From NCBI RefSeq assembly GCF_014334325.1, contig NZ_JACSET010000005.1:146448-210447 (forward strand): 64,000 bases of DNA, read 5' to 3'. Positions 16,745-25,369 of this stretch are shown here, one piece after another. Within the stretch, counting starts at the first letter, position 1. Every line of letters begins with the position of its first letter. The notes under the pieces are model-generated. The model was not told the origin of the DNA and made no database searches. It saw nothing but the letters and a program-made list of their open reading frames with translations. Position numbers and translations under genes: made by a program. The stretch is from Treponema sp. Marseille-Q4130. Lineage in GTDB: Bacteria; Spirochaetota; Spirochaetia; Treponematales; Treponemataceae.

Positions 16745-17155
16745 ATGGACAGACAAGCACTGCACGACAGCATCGCGCTCCACACCGAAATGACATTCGC
16801 CCGATCGAGCGGAGCCGGCGGACAAAACGTAAACAAAGTCAACACGAAAGTACACGCATCGGTAGCGCTCGAAAAAATCGAAGGCTTGTCGGAAGCGGAG
16901 CGGTCTCTCGTCATACAGCGTCTGGCAAAAAGCATACATGCGGGCGTCATCTCCGTCGACGTGCAGGACGAACGCGTTCAGGAGCGGAACAGAAAAATCG
17001 CGCTCTCGCGCATCGAAGCGAAAATTGCGGCAGCGGCGCGGATCGAAAAAAAGCGGCGAGCGACATGCCCAACAAAGGCTTCGCGCGAACGGCGCTTGAA
17101 GATAAAAAAACTGCGCGCGGACATTAAAAAGAACAGAGGAAAAGTACGGATGTGA
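16745..17155 (+). CDS. arfB: ArfB/YaeJ-like peptidyl-tRNA hydrolase (release-factor domain)
   Basis: A 136-residue stand-alone release-factor catalytic domain with the GGQ loop in SSGAGGQNVNKVNTKV (residues 20-35). A basic C-terminal tail (KASRERRLKIKKLRADIKKNRGKVRM) is the type that enters the mRNA channel of stalled ribosomes. ArfB rescues ribosomes on messages without a stop codon by hydrolysing the peptidyl-tRNA. This window also holds smpB and the tmRNA gene, so the organism has two rescue routes. The start is the ATG six bases after TATACT, predicting a leaderless mRNA. Length and motifs fit the family well. Confidence 0.88.
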   Translation: MDRQALHDSIALHTEMTFARSSGAGGQNVNKVNTKVHASVALEKIEGLSEAERSLVIQRLAKSIHAGVISVDVQDERVQERNRKIALSRIEAKIAAAARIEKKRRATCPTKASRERRLKIKKLRADIKKNRGKVRM

Positions 17156-17240
17156 AAAATATTATGGGAAACGATCACATTTCCCCGTGCTCGTCATTCG
17201 AACCGCGCGTCCGAAGCGTTCCGTCTTCTTTAATAATCTT

Positions 17241-18515
17241 TTATAAAAGTGCTTCCAAAAATTCGTTGAGAAATAAAAGCCCTTCTTTTGTAAGCGCATA
17301 AAAATGCGAACCGTTTTTTTCGTAACGCAAAGCCAAGCCCCTCCCCTCCCACGCTTTAAAGAGAGCTTCCGCCTTTTCGGGAAAGGCGCCGAATCGCGCT
17401 TCGTAGGTTTCACGACAGATGCCGCGCGTCATCCGAAGTCCCATCATAAAAAATTCGAAGGCTTCCGTTTTTTTTTCTATATATTCGACTGAAAAAGGAA
17501 GCTCGTCGAAGCCGCGCTCCGTACACACTTGTGCCGTACGTTTTTTTTCCCTCTGTTCCGCACGCAATTGTGCTGTGCGGAAATCGTCCGAAAAAAAGGC
17601 AGGTGCGCGTAAATCGTCCGCATCGATTTTTTTGCTTTTCCAAAATTGCACGTACGATCCGATATCGCGCGTGTTTGTAAGCCGTACCGACATATCATTT
17701 CCGTAAAACGTTCCCGTCGCACCGGCTCCTATTCCCGCATAGCTTTCAAGATTCCAATACGCGAGATTGTGCAGGCACTCGCTGCCTTTTTTGCAAAAAT
17801 TCGACACTTCGTACTGTTCGTATCCCGCACCGCACAAAAAATCGCGCCCCGAAATCCACAGCGCATCGGACGCATCGATGTCGCACCGGATCTTCCCGCT
17901 TTCGATTTCCGCGTAAAGCGGCGTACCCTCTTCGACGGTGAGCGAATAAAGCGAAATATGATCGGGTGCATACGAGAGGAGCGTCTGTAAACCCGAAGCG
18001 AACGATGCATCGCTTTCTTCGGGAAGACGGGCAATCATATCGACCGAGAGAGCATGCGGCCTGTTTTTGTCAAAAAGCGAAAGCGCCCGATACACATCGT
18101 CCGCGCGGCTCCGCCTCCGCACGCGGCAAAGAGATGAGTCGCTGAACGATTGGATGCCGCACGAAATGCGCGTCACACCCGAAGCGGATGCCGCGTCGAG
18201 AAGGCTTTCCGTTACGTCGGAAGGATTCACTTCCATCGTCACTTCAAGCGGCACCTTGCGGGATATTTTTAACAATCCCGAAAAGAGAAAATCGATTTGC
18301 TTTTCGGAAAGCAGGCTCGGCGTTCCGCCTCCGACATAGATCGTCTTCCACGAATCGATATCGCAGAGCGAAGCCGTAAATGCCGCTTCGTTCAAAACAG
18401 CGGCAATATATTCGTCGTCGATTTTCTTTGCACACGGTACGCTGAAAAAATCACAGTAGGAACACTTCGAAACGCAAAAGGGAATATGCACGTACAGCGG
18501 AAAGGATGCGCTCAT
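17241..18515 (-). CDS. hemW: HemW-like radical SAM heme chaperone / coproporphyrinogen oxidase-like protein
   Basis: About 424 residues when started at MSASFPLYVHIPFC, which leaves a 4-base gap to the upstream gene. The longer form from 18542 would overlap it. The radical SAM cluster motif is CVSKCSYCDFF, preceded by VHIPFC. The family motifs YVGGGTPSLL, MEVNPSDV, RISCGIQSFSD, SVDMIARLPEE and ISLYSLTVEEGTPL are all present. The fourth cysteine (YCDFF context) fits HemW rather than true HemN. HemW inserts heme into target proteins. A Lys/Glu-rich insertion before the C-terminal winged-helix part (residues about 330-350, REKKRTAQV) is odd. It is co-oriented with the signal peptidase-like gene and probably co-transcribed. 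Confidence 0.88.
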   Translation of the reverse strand: MSASFPLYVHIPFCVSKCSYCDFFSVPCAKKIDDEYIAAVLNEAAFTASLCDIDSWKTIYVGGGTPSLLSEKQIDFLFSGLLKISRKVPLEVTMEVNPSDVTESLLDAASASGVTRISCGIQSFSDSSLCRVRRRSRADDVYRALSLFDKNRPHALSVDMIARLPEESDASFASGLQTLLSYAPDHISLYSLTVEEGTPLYAEIESGKIRCDIDASDALWISGRDFLCGAGYEQYEVSNFCKKGSECLHNLAYWNLESYAGIGAGATGTFYGNDMSVRLTNTRDIGSYVQFWKSKKIDADDLRAPAFFSDDFRTAQLRAEQREKKRTAQVCTERGFDELPFSVEYIEKKTEAFEFFMMGLRMTRGICRETYEARFGAFPEKAEALFKAWEGRGLALRYEKNGSHFYALTKEGLLFLNEFLEALL

Positions 18516-18519
18516 GAAT

Positions 18520-19215
18520 TTACAAAAGGCGGAATTTTGCAAACGGAAAATACACGGCGAGCCCTTTCGCTTTTATGTCCTCAAGGCGCACCGCACCCCA
18601 CAAACGGGAATCGAGGGCGCTCGTGCGGTTGTCGCCGAGCACAAAGTATTCGCCGCTTCCGAGCGTGCGCGCTTCAAAACTGCCGCTAACGCCGATCGCG
18701 TTATCCCAATCGGAGGGCACGGAAACGATGTGTACATTATAGAGCTTTTCGGAGCGTTCGAATTCGGTGAGAAAATGACTGTCCCCCGCAGGCCGAACAA
18801 AGACAACGTAACTCTTCATATAAATGGTATCGCCGGGCAAAGCGACGATCCGGCGGATTTCAGGCTGCTCCCTTGCCGTATCGTTTGCAAAAAGCGAATA
18901 CTGCTGTGCGGTAAAAAATCTTGCCACCGCGTCGGCGGCCGTTGCAAAAGCGGACAAAGGAGAAGCTGCACGGGATTTCAGCATAACGACATCGCCCCGC
19001 AAAAGATTGTTCACGATCGGTGTAAATATAGCACACGAATCGGAAGGGATATCGGGCTGCATCGAAACCGAGCGGGAACGGACGGTAAAAACGGCAAAAG
19101 TGCGCACGAGGGAAATGCCCGCAAAGATTATCAGTAAAAAAAGAATCACCGAAACGATCGTGCGTCGGCGCTGCTTTTTTACTTCGAAAGAATAGTCGTA
19201 CAGCTTTTGCTTCAT
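18520..19215 (-). CDS. lepB: Signal peptidase I family protein with altered catalytic lysine position
   Basis: A 231-residue protein with one N-terminal membrane helix (residues 20-43) after a basic segment. It has the box B serine in RSVSMQPDIPS (Ser51), box C DVVML, box D-like RRIVALPGDTIYM and box E GEYFVLGDNRTSALDSRLWG. In box D the general-base lysine normally preceding the arginine (KR) is arginine here (EIRRIVALPGD). So it is either an inactive paralogue or one with an altered mechanism. Signal peptidase I removes signal peptides from exported proteins. The start is an ATG six bases after a TATGTT box, again suggesting a leaderless message. It is divergent from smpB. Confidence 0.82.
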   Translation of the reverse strand: MKQKLYDYSFEVKKQRRRTIVSVILFLLIIFAGISLVRTFAVFTVRSRSVSMQPDIPSDSCAIFTPIVNNLLRGDVVMLKSRAASPLSAFATAADAVARFFTAQQYSLFANDTAREQPEIRRIVALPGDTIYMKSYVVFVRPAGDSHFLTEFERSEKLYNVHIVSVPSDWDNAIGVSGSFEARTLGSGEYFVLGDNRTSALDSRLWGAVRLEDIKAKGLAVYFPFAKFRLL

Positions 19216-19221
19216 GCGTGT

Positions 19222-19272
19222 AACATAACATAAACGCCGCGAGTTTACAATATACAGGCTATTTCATATAAT
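19222..19272. promoter_or_regulatory. Overlapping divergent promoters for lepB-like and smpB
   Basis: Rightward: TTTACA at 19244-19249, a 17-base spacer and TATAAT at 19267-19272, ending nine bases before the smpB ATG. Leftward: TTGTAA (19250-19245), a 17-base spacer and TATGTT (19227-19222), ending six bases before the lepB-like ATG. The two -35 boxes occupy the same bases, so the promoters should compete for polymerase. Confidence 0.65.
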
Positions 19273-19281
19273 GGAAAAGGT

Positions 19282-19746
19282 ATGGCTGACGGAAAAAAGA
19301 TCATTGCGGAAAACAGAAAAGCCCGCTTCAATTATTTTATCGAAGACTCGATCGAATGCGGAATCGAACTGCACGGTTCCGAAGTCAAATCGATAAAAGC
19401 GGGCAATCTCTCGTTTCCCGACGGCTTTGCGGAAATCAAAGGAGGCGAAGTGTGGATGCAAAATCTGCACATCACCGAATACGCGTATTCGTCGGCGTTT
19501 ACCCCTGCTCCCGATCGGCCGAAGCGGCTTTTGCTGCACAAAGAAGAGATAAAGCGCCTCGCGCGGAAAACCGAAGAAAAAGGATACACGCTCGTTCCCC
19601 TCGAATTTTATTTGAAAGGCGGCCGCGTCAAAGTAAAGCTCGGCGTCTGCAAAGGGAAAAAACAGTACGATAAACGCGATACGATCCGCGCTCGGGACAT
19701 GGACAGGGAAGCCGCGCGAGAGTTCCGCAGGGAGATAAACGGCTGA
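19282..19746 (+). CDS. smpB: SsrA-binding protein SmpB
   Basis: A 154-residue protein of standard SmpB length. The family motifs are clear: IAENRKARFNYFIEDSIECGIELHGSEVKSI (residues 8-38), NLSFPDGFAEI, LHITEYAYS, RPKRLLLHKEEI and the C-terminal basic tail KLGVCKGKKQYDKRDTIRARDMDREAARE. SmpB delivers tmRNA to stalled ribosomes. Its partner gene ssrA is in this window at 54916-55292. The ATG is preceded by AAAGG at close spacing, although the predicted transcription start lies only a few bases upstream. The stop codon overlaps the start of the next gene by one base. Confidence 0.96.
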   Translation: MADGKKIIAENRKARFNYFIEDSIECGIELHGSEVKSIKAGNLSFPDGFAEIKGGEVWMQNLHITEYAYSSAFTPAPDRPKRLLLHKEEIKRLARKTEEKGYTLVPLEFYLKGGRVKVKLGVCKGKKQYDKRDTIRARDMDREAAREFRREING

Positions 19747-20615
19747 TGAGGAGTGCCTTACGCCGTGCTGCGGCGGTGTTTATCGTATCGCTCGCCGCAT
19801 TCGCAGCTCAAAGCCAATCTTCCCGCTCCGTCGATTTTCTCGGCGTCATATCGTCCGATACTGATGCCAATATGATCCAAATGACGGAAACCCTCTACCT
19901 CACGCAGCTCGGCGAAGTGCCCGGTATTTCGGTTATCGACAGAAGGCAAAGCGGTTTTGTCGAAGCGTACAAAGCGCAAGGCACCCCCGACTTTTCAAAA
20001 GCCGCCTCCCCTCTTGCGTTTTATGCGCTCATCGGCAAAAAAGATTCGTCCGGCGGAAAGTGGGACTGTACGATCTGCATCGCCGACATACATGCGAACG
20101 ATATTAATTCGTATACCCAAACCTACGATTCGTATTATAAAATTCTCATGGAATCGAAAACCTCTCTGCGCTCGATATTCGAAAGCCTTTTGAACAAGCA
20201 AAGCCCGAAAGCTGCCGACGGAATAAACGACTCGAATATACCCGATGACCGAAGTCCTGCTCTTTCAACCGATTCGATCGCGGGAACATGGAGCGGCGAA
20301 GACTATATCGACAAAATCGTCATTCTCAGAGGCGGACGCGGCTTTATCATCTACAAAAACGGAGCGACGATGAACATTTCGGTTTCGGTTGCCGGAAAAG
20401 AAGTTACCGTAACGCAGGCGGGAAAATCGAACGCGTCGTTTTTTCCGGAACTGCCGCGCGAAGCCGCCCTCCTTGCGGCAACGGACGCTCCGCCTCTTAC
20501 ATGGAAACTCACCGTACAGAACAATGCGACGCTGTCGGGCATAAAAACGACGCTCATAGAATCGGACGACGGTATCGCCTTAGGCGATGTGCGCGTCGAG
20601 TGGAAACGGAAGTGA
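19746..20615 (+). CDS. Exported protein of unknown function
   Basis: A 289-residue protein not recognised with certainty. It begins with a signal peptide (RAAAVFIVSLAAFAAQSQS), without a lipobox cysteine. Residues 30-150 resemble the CsgG/LpoB-like or TolB-like treponemal proteins that list enzyme-like phrases such as MTETLYLTQLGEVPGISVIDRR. That phrase pattern (secreted protein naming a regulator-like IDRR) is suggestive only. Residues 175-289 form a second domain with the small beta-sandwich-like run IAGTWSGEDYIDKIVILRGGRGFIIYKNGA. The ATG overlaps the smpB stop (TGATGA), so translation is coupled. A role in the periplasm is inferred from the signal. Confidence 0.7.
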   Translation: MRSALRRAAAVFIVSLAAFAAQSQSSRSVDFLGVISSDTDANMIQMTETLYLTQLGEVPGISVIDRRQSGFVEAYKAQGTPDFSKAASPLAFYALIGKKDSSGGKWDCTICIADIHANDINSYTQTYDSYYKILMESKTSLRSIFESLLNKQSPKAADGINDSNIPDDRSPALSTDSIAGTWSGEDYIDKIVILRGGRGFIIYKNGATMNISVSVAGKEVTVTQAGKSNASFFPELPREAALLAATDAPPLTWKLTVQNNATLSGIKTTLIESDDGIALGDVRVEWKRK

Positions 20616-20827
20616 TTGCGCGAATGTACGACAGGGGTGCGGGGAAATTTTGATAAAAAATTGTATGCTTCGGAGAATTATGCGGGCACAGATAGAAGGA
20701 TAAACAAATAAGAAAACACAACGAAATAAATTTTATCTGAAAGAATTTTCGCCATATAATATAATGAGAAAAGCTTGAAGGAAACGTTGGACGGACACTT
20801 TGAAACTTCACTTTGCATGACTTGTTC

Positions 20828-20856
20828 TTGACAAGATAAACCTGCCGACATATATT
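20828..20856 (+). promoter_or_regulatory. Promoter of the small lipoprotein pair
   Basis: TTGACA at 20828-20833, a 17-base spacer and TATATT at 20851-20856 form a near-consensus promoter. AGGAGGA at 20870-20876 is a strong ribosome-binding site before the ATG at 20881. The rest of the 265-base gap (20616-20880) is AT-rich and shows no gene. Confidence 0.75.
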
Positions 20857-20880
20857 CAATAAAAGTCTTAGGAGGATTTT

Positions 20881-21252
20881 ATGAAAAAGAAATTTGGTAT
20901 ACTTCTTTTTTCATGCCTGTTAGCGCTTTTACTTACAAGCTGTGACGAAGTTTTATCTGTCGTGACTGCCAATGAAAGCGACGAAAAAATTGTGAATAAT
21001 TATGTTTCTATGTTTGACGATACCGTTTATGACGAAAGTATCTCCCTAAAATCATGGCACAATATCGGTATTTTCACAGAAGAAAAAGTTGTTCAAATGG
21101 ATGACTTGCTTTTCAAAATCGAAAATAAAAAAGAAAACCTTGTCGTCTTAGGGGATAAAGATGCTGCCGTTGAAATACGTTTTTTTGAAGGTGGCTATAA
21201 ATACACGCTTTTCAGTTCAATGGACTCATTGAACCTTATGTTTAATTTTTAG
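20881..21252 (+). CDS. Small lipoprotein, function unknown
   Basis: A 123-residue protein with a lipoprotein signal peptide MKKKFGILLFSCLLALLLTS followed by the lipobox cysteine (LLTSC, Cys21). The mature part is acidic and hydrophilic, with no domain I recognise. Codon use is more AT-rich than that of the neighbours (AAA, TTT and ATT favoured), which hints at transfer or relaxed selection. It is expressed from the strong promoter just upstream and shares a transcript with the next lipoprotein gene 14 bases downstream. Confidence 0.75.
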   Translation: MKKKFGILLFSCLLALLLTSCDEVLSVVTANESDEKIVNNYVSMFDDTVYDESISLKSWHNIGIFTEEKVVQMDDLLFKIENKKENLVVLGDKDAAVEIRFFEGGYKYTLFSSMDSLNLMFNF

Positions 21253-21266
21253 TTTCGGAGGGAAAA

Positions 21267-21533
21267 ATGGAAAAATGCTTTAATTTTTTTATACTGAGTT
21301 TTGCAGTACCACTGCTTGTTGTTTCTTGCGCAAAAAAGCCGCTTACCCTTGATGATACTACATCAATGAAAACTTTGCTCAAGGCAAGCGACAAAGAAAT
21401 AACAGAACTTGTCATAAAAGAAGCAGCAGAAAAAGGAGATATAAACCCTAAAGATCTAAATATTGAGTATATTTTGCGTGATAAAGAAAGTCAGACTATT
21501 GTTGTAAAGAGCAAGATAAACGAAAGTAAGTAA
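21267..21533 (+). CDS. Second small lipoprotein, function unknown
   Basis: An 88-residue protein with signal MEKCFNFFILSFAVPLLVVS and lipobox cysteine in VVSCAKKP (Cys21). The rest is short, charged and without a recognised domain: repeated threonine/aspartate and lysine/glutamate stretches. A GGAGG lies before the ATG. It follows the first lipoprotein in the same AT-rich pocket, and the two are probably one operon. Nothing shows what they bind. Confidence 0.7.
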   Translation: MEKCFNFFILSFAVPLLVVSCAKKPLTLDDTTSMKTLLKASDKEITELVIKEAAEKGDINPKDLNIEYILRDKESQTIVVKSKINESK

Positions 21534-21661
21534 ATAGCGTCTCCCCTTTCCCCTTTCGGCAAAAATCAGGCCGACAAGCCGTTCCCCCGCCCCCATACAG
21601 TCCGGCAGCACGCGAAATCCCTTCGCCGCGCCGCCGAACTGTCGTTTCTGTTACAAACCGC

Positions 21662-23425
21662 TTACTTTGCCGCGTTTTTTCCCGCGATGCGGCCGAACAC
21701 GATGATGTCGGCGATCGCGTCGCTGCCCAAGCGGTTTTTACCGTGGACGCCTCCGGTCACTTCGCCCGCTGCATACAAACCGGGGATCACCGTACCGTCG
21801 GTTTTTATGACTTGCGCTTGGCTGTTGATTTTGACGCCGCCCATCGTGTGGTGCACTGCGGGTACGGCTTTCAAAATATAAAACGGCGCTTTTTCGATCG
21901 GGAAGGTCAAGCTGCGTTTATTGAATTCGGGATCTTTGCCCTCTGCGACGTAGCTGTTGTAGCGGTTTACGGTCGCAATCATCTCGTTCGCATCGATGCC
22001 GAAAAACTCCGCCGCTTTTTCAAGCGTATCGGCTTTTACCAAAAGCTTATTTTTGTACAGATAAGCGATTTCAGCCGCGTGGTTTTGTTCCAGATGGCTT
22101 TCGTCGTATCCTTTTTGATCGATGATTTCATAGCAGCAATGTCCCGTCTGCGCTTTGATCGCCATGGACATAACGTCGCGCCGTCCGAGTTCTTCGACAA
22201 AGCGCTTGCCTTCTTTGTTTACGATAACGCTGTGGCCGTAGAGGCGCGCGTCGTCGAAATACAAAAGCGTGCCCGTAAGCGGATCGCATATCGGATAGGT
22301 TTGGATATACTGCATATCGACGAGGGCAGCTCCGATTTTTTCGGACATTACGATACCGTCGCCCGTGCTGCCGACCGTATTCGTCGAAAGGATATTTTCA
22401 TCGACGGCGGGATTGTATTTTTTGCGCATGTCGAGGTTCGATCCGAAGCCGCCGGTTGCGAGCACGACGCCTTTTTTCGCATAAAACGTGTAGTTCGTCG
22501 TCTTGCTTTCAGCCGAAACTCCGGTAACACGTCCTTTCGCATCCTGCACGAATGCGACTGCGGGCGTATTGTACACGATGGGGATGCCGAGTTTTTCCGC
22601 TTTGGCGAGCATCTTGGTGATGAGTTCTTTGCCGCTCGCGCCTAACGGAATCAAACTGCGTTTTACCGAATGCCCGCCGAAAAACATCAGCGAATTTTCC
22701 CATACGACGCCGCACTTGTCCCTCAGCCATTCCGCGCCGGCAAGCGCATTCGACGCGACAACGTGTACGAGTTCGGGGTTATTGATATTGTCGCCGCCTT
22801 TCATTATATCTTGTTCGAAGCGAGAGACGCTGTCTTCGATGCCGTCTCTCTTTTGAAGCCAGTTGCCCGGAGCTGCCATTTCGGCTCCCGAGATGAGCGT
22901 ATTGCCCCCGGCCATCGGCATCTTTTCCAAAACGATAACGTCCGCGCCCGCTTCTTTCGCTTCGATTGCGGCTGCAAGTCCCGCGCCTCCCGCACCGATG
23001 ACGATGACGTCGTGCGTTTCCGTTTTTTTCTGCTTCGCCTTAGTCGCGGTTGTTGCAGCAGCTTTTTTATTCGCTTTCAGTTCTCCGCCCGCCTGTGCGA
23101 CTGCCGCGTTCACGGCCGTAAGGAAACCTTTCGATGTGAGCGTGCAGCCCGAAACCGTATCGACTGCCGTGCTGTTCGATTTTATTACCGCCGCTTTAAG
23201 CGTATCCATCGCCGTGTCGAAGCCCGGCGTTTCTTTGTGCGAAAGCACTTTGATATCGGCGATCGCGTTCTTTTTGACGGTAACCTGTACCGTTATCTTT
23301 CCGCCCTTGCCGTCTCCCGTTCCGGTATATGTTCCGTTTTTCATAGAAGCGCTTTGCGGCCACGCCGTAAACAAAACCGTCGAAGCGAAAACCGCCGCGA
23401 ACAGTCCTTTTAAAATCTTCTTCAT
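21662..23425 (-). CDS. Exported flavoprotein reductase (fumarate/urocanate reductase type) with FMN-binding domain
   Basis: About 587 residues when started at MKKILKGLFAAVF; the longer 23452 start adds nine unlikely residues. A signal peptide (residues 1-25) is followed by an FMN-binding domain with the covalent-attachment motif DTVSGCTLTSKG (threonine near residue 95). Then comes a FAD-binding reductase domain with VIVIGAGGAGLAAAIEAKEAGADVIVLEKMPMAGGNT, the substrate-region HHTMGGVKIN and the end motif GKNRLGSDAIADIIVFGRIAGKNAAK. This is the architecture of periplasmic fumarate, urocanate or methacrylate reductases used as terminal electron acceptor enzymes. Which acceptor is reduced cannot be read from the sequence. 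An ApbE flavin transferase would be needed and is not in this window. Confidence 0.85.
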   Translation of the reverse strand: MKKILKGLFAAVFASTVLFTAWPQSASMKNGTYTGTGDGKGGKITVQVTVKKNAIADIKVLSHKETPGFDTAMDTLKAAVIKSNSTAVDTVSGCTLTSKGFLTAVNAAVAQAGGELKANKKAAATTATKAKQKKTETHDVIVIGAGGAGLAAAIEAKEAGADVIVLEKMPMAGGNTLISGAEMAAPGNWLQKRDGIEDSVSRFEQDIMKGGDNINNPELVHVVASNALAGAEWLRDKCGVVWENSLMFFGGHSVKRSLIPLGASGKELITKMLAKAEKLGIPIVYNTPAVAFVQDAKGRVTGVSAESKTTNYTFYAKKGVVLATGGFGSNLDMRKKYNPAVDENILSTNTVGSTGDGIVMSEKIGAALVDMQYIQTYPICDPLTGTLLYFDDARLYGHSVIVNKEGKRFVEELGRRDVMSMAIKAQTGHCCYEIIDQKGYDESHLEQNHAAEIAYLYKNKLLVKADTLEKAAEFFGIDANEMIATVNRYNSYVAEGKDPEFNKRSLTFPIEKAPFYILKAVPAVHHTMGGVKINSQAQVIKTDGTVIPGLYAAGEVTGGVHGKNRLGSDAIADIIVFGRIAGKNAAK

Positions 23426-23593
23426 ATTTTTTCCTCCATCGTGTATATACATTCGTAAACCGCACGTATGTTATGCAGTATAAGCGTATCATAATACTCA
23501 GTCGTTTTATTGTCAAACGGACGAATACACAACCGGTATTTTTTTTATTAATTAATAATATCCGTTCCTCGATATACCGTATACAGCCGCGCC

Positions 23594-24526
23594 TTACAGG
23601 ATCGATTTCGCTTTTGAGACGATGTTGTCGGCGGTGATGCCGTATTCGGCAAGGAGTTCGACCGTTTGCCCCGACTGTCCGAATCGATCGTCGACCGCAA
23701 CGTGCGCCATCTTTATGTCTCCCTTACCGAGGAGCGCATAAGATGCCGCTTCGCCGATGCCGCCGAAACGGTTCGCTTCTTCACACACGAGGATCCGTCC
23801 GCCGCAACCGAGCGTTTCACTTGTGATCGTATCGGTGTCGAGCGGTTTAATCGTGTGGATGTTCAGCACGGAAGCTTCGATGCCGTCGGACGCGAGCTGC
23901 TCGGCCGCTTCGAGGGCGAGCGGCGTCATAATACCGGTTGCGACGATGCAGATATCCTTGCCGGAACGCAGGCTCTGCGCTTTTCCGATTTCGAACGGTG
24001 TGTCGCAAGAAGTGACGATCGGCATGGGTTCGCGCGATGTACGGATATACACGGGTCCCTTTAAATGATAAGCCGCTTCGACGATCCGCTTTGCCTGATT
24101 GTAATCGCATGGACTCAACACCGTCATATTCGGAACTGCGCGAAGCGCGGCGATATCCTCTATGCACTGATGTGTGCCTCCGTCGCCCGCAGGCGTGATG
24201 CCCGAATGACTTCCGGCGATTTTTACGTTCGCTTTGCTGTATGCCGCCGCATTTCGGATAATTTCAAACGCTCTTCCGGCAGTAAACATTGCAAACGAAG
24301 ATGCGAAGGGCACGTAGCCGACTTTCGACAAGCCGACGGCCATACCGATCAAATTCTGTTCGGCGATACCGGTTTCGATGTAGCGGTCGGGAAACTCTTT
24401 TTGAAAAGTCAAAGAACCGGTCGCATGTCCCAAATCCGCGTCGAGGACAATCACATCGGAATATTTTTTGCCGAGCTCGACGAGGCCGTCGCCGTAGCCC
24501 TGCCGTGTTGCTTTTTTTTCGCTCAT
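23594..24526 (-). CDS. Transketolase, C-terminal subunit (split enzyme)
   Basis: About 310 residues when started at MSEKKATRQGYGDGLVELG. The longer reading from 24796 is a frame-shadow of the N-subunit gene and is rejected. It holds the pyrimidine-binding and C-terminal domains: VIVLDADLGHATGSLTFQKEFPDRYIETGIAEQNLIGMAVGLS, HSGITPAGDGGTHQCIEDIAALR, GPVYIRTSREPMPIV and VCEEANRFGGIGEA. The split form with separate N- and C-genes is usual in anaerobes and in archaea. The N-subunit is next to it with a one-base gap. The enzyme moves two-carbon ketol units between sugar phosphates in the non-oxidative pentose phosphate pathway. It is the last gene of this catabolic island, and the gap downstream (23453-23593) shows no gene. 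Confidence 0.9.
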   Translation of the reverse strand: MSEKKATRQGYGDGLVELGKKYSDVIVLDADLGHATGSLTFQKEFPDRYIETGIAEQNLIGMAVGLSKVGYVPFASSFAMFTAGRAFEIIRNAAAYSKANVKIAGSHSGITPAGDGGTHQCIEDIAALRAVPNMTVLSPCDYNQAKRIVEAAYHLKGPVYIRTSREPMPIVTSCDTPFEIGKAQSLRSGKDICIVATGIMTPLALEAAEQLASDGIEASVLNIHTIKPLDTDTITSETLGCGGRILVCEEANRFGGIGEAASYALLGKGDIKMAHVAVDDRFGQSGQTVELLAEYGITADNIVSKAKSIL

Positions 24527-24527
24527 A

Positions 24528-25331
24528 TCAGTCCTCCAATTCTTTAAGCGCCTTTTCAAGCTCGTCGCCCGAAGGAGCTTTTCCGTGCCAGCCGAGTCCG
24601 TTTTCCATAAACGAAACGCCCTTGCCTTTGATCGTATCGCAGATAACGGCGAGCGGCTTTCCGTCTTCACGGTGATCGAGCGCGGAAAGCAGCGCCTCAT
24701 AATCGTGTCCGTTCGCCTCGCACACGGCAAAACCGAATGCGCGGAATTTTGCCGCAAGATCGCCGAGCGACATAACCGTATCGACAGGGCCGTCAAGCTG
24801 CAGGTGATTGTTGTCTACGAGCACGGTGAGATTGTCAAGGTGATAATGAGAAGCGGCCATAAAGGCTTCCCACGCAAGACCTTCCTGCAATTCTCCGTCG
24901 CCGGTGAGCACGTATACGCGGTTCGGCTTTTTTGCCAAACGGAAACCGAGCGCCATACCCGCTGCAACCGATATGCCTTGTCCGAGGGAACCGGTACTGC
25001 AGTCCACGCCGGGACATTTATTGCAATCCGGATGTCCTTGCAGCATACTGTGCAGTCGGCGGATGTTTTTGAGTTCCGCTTTCGGAAAATAACCCTTATC
25101 CGCAAGTATCGCATAGTACGGCGGATTCGCGTGCCCCTTGCTCAGAACAAAACGATCGCGCGCTTCGTCGTTCGGATCGTCCGAAAGTTTCATCTTAGAA
25201 TAATAAAGGGCAACCATGATATCCGTCGCCGAAAGGGAACCGCCGGGATGACCGGAACCCGCTTCTCCTATCATCCAAACAGTATCGCGTCGGATTTGCT
25301 TGGCTTTCTTTTTCAACTCTTCTATCGTCAT
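24528..25331 (-). CDS. Transketolase, N-terminal (thiamine diphosphate) subunit
   Basis: About 267 residues when started at MTIEELKKKAKQIRRD, preceded by GAGGTTAG-like spacing. It holds GEAGSGHPGGSLSATDIMVALYYSKM, VLSKGHANPPYYAILADKGYF and the thiamine diphosphate/metal motif VLTGDGELQEGLAWEAFMAASHYHLDNLTVLVDNNHLQLDG. It pairs with the C-subunit one base downstream. Together with the aldolase 38 bases upstream it would recycle hexose and pentose phosphates from imported substrate. The two subunits total about 577 residues, below the 660 of a fused transketolase, as is typical of the split form. Confidence 0.92.
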   Translation of the reverse strand: MTIEELKKKAKQIRRDTVWMIGEAGSGHPGGSLSATDIMVALYYSKMKLSDDPNDEARDRFVLSKGHANPPYYAILADKGYFPKAELKNIRRLHSMLQGHPDCNKCPGVDCSTGSLGQGISVAAGMALGFRLAKKPNRVYVLTGDGELQEGLAWEAFMAASHYHLDNLTVLVDNNHLQLDGPVDTVMSLGDLAAKFRAFGFAVCEANGHDYEALLSALDHREDGKPLAVICDTIKGKGVSFMENGLGWHGKAPSGDELEKALKELED

Positions 25332-25369
25332 ACTAACCTCTCGATCGTATTCCATTATAGCATATCGAT

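Noticed and set aside
24526-24796. N-terminal extension of the transketolase C-subunit
   Set aside because: These bases encode the N-subunit in another frame; the extension is Arg/Ser-rich and the true start MSEKKATRQ is preceded by a good site.
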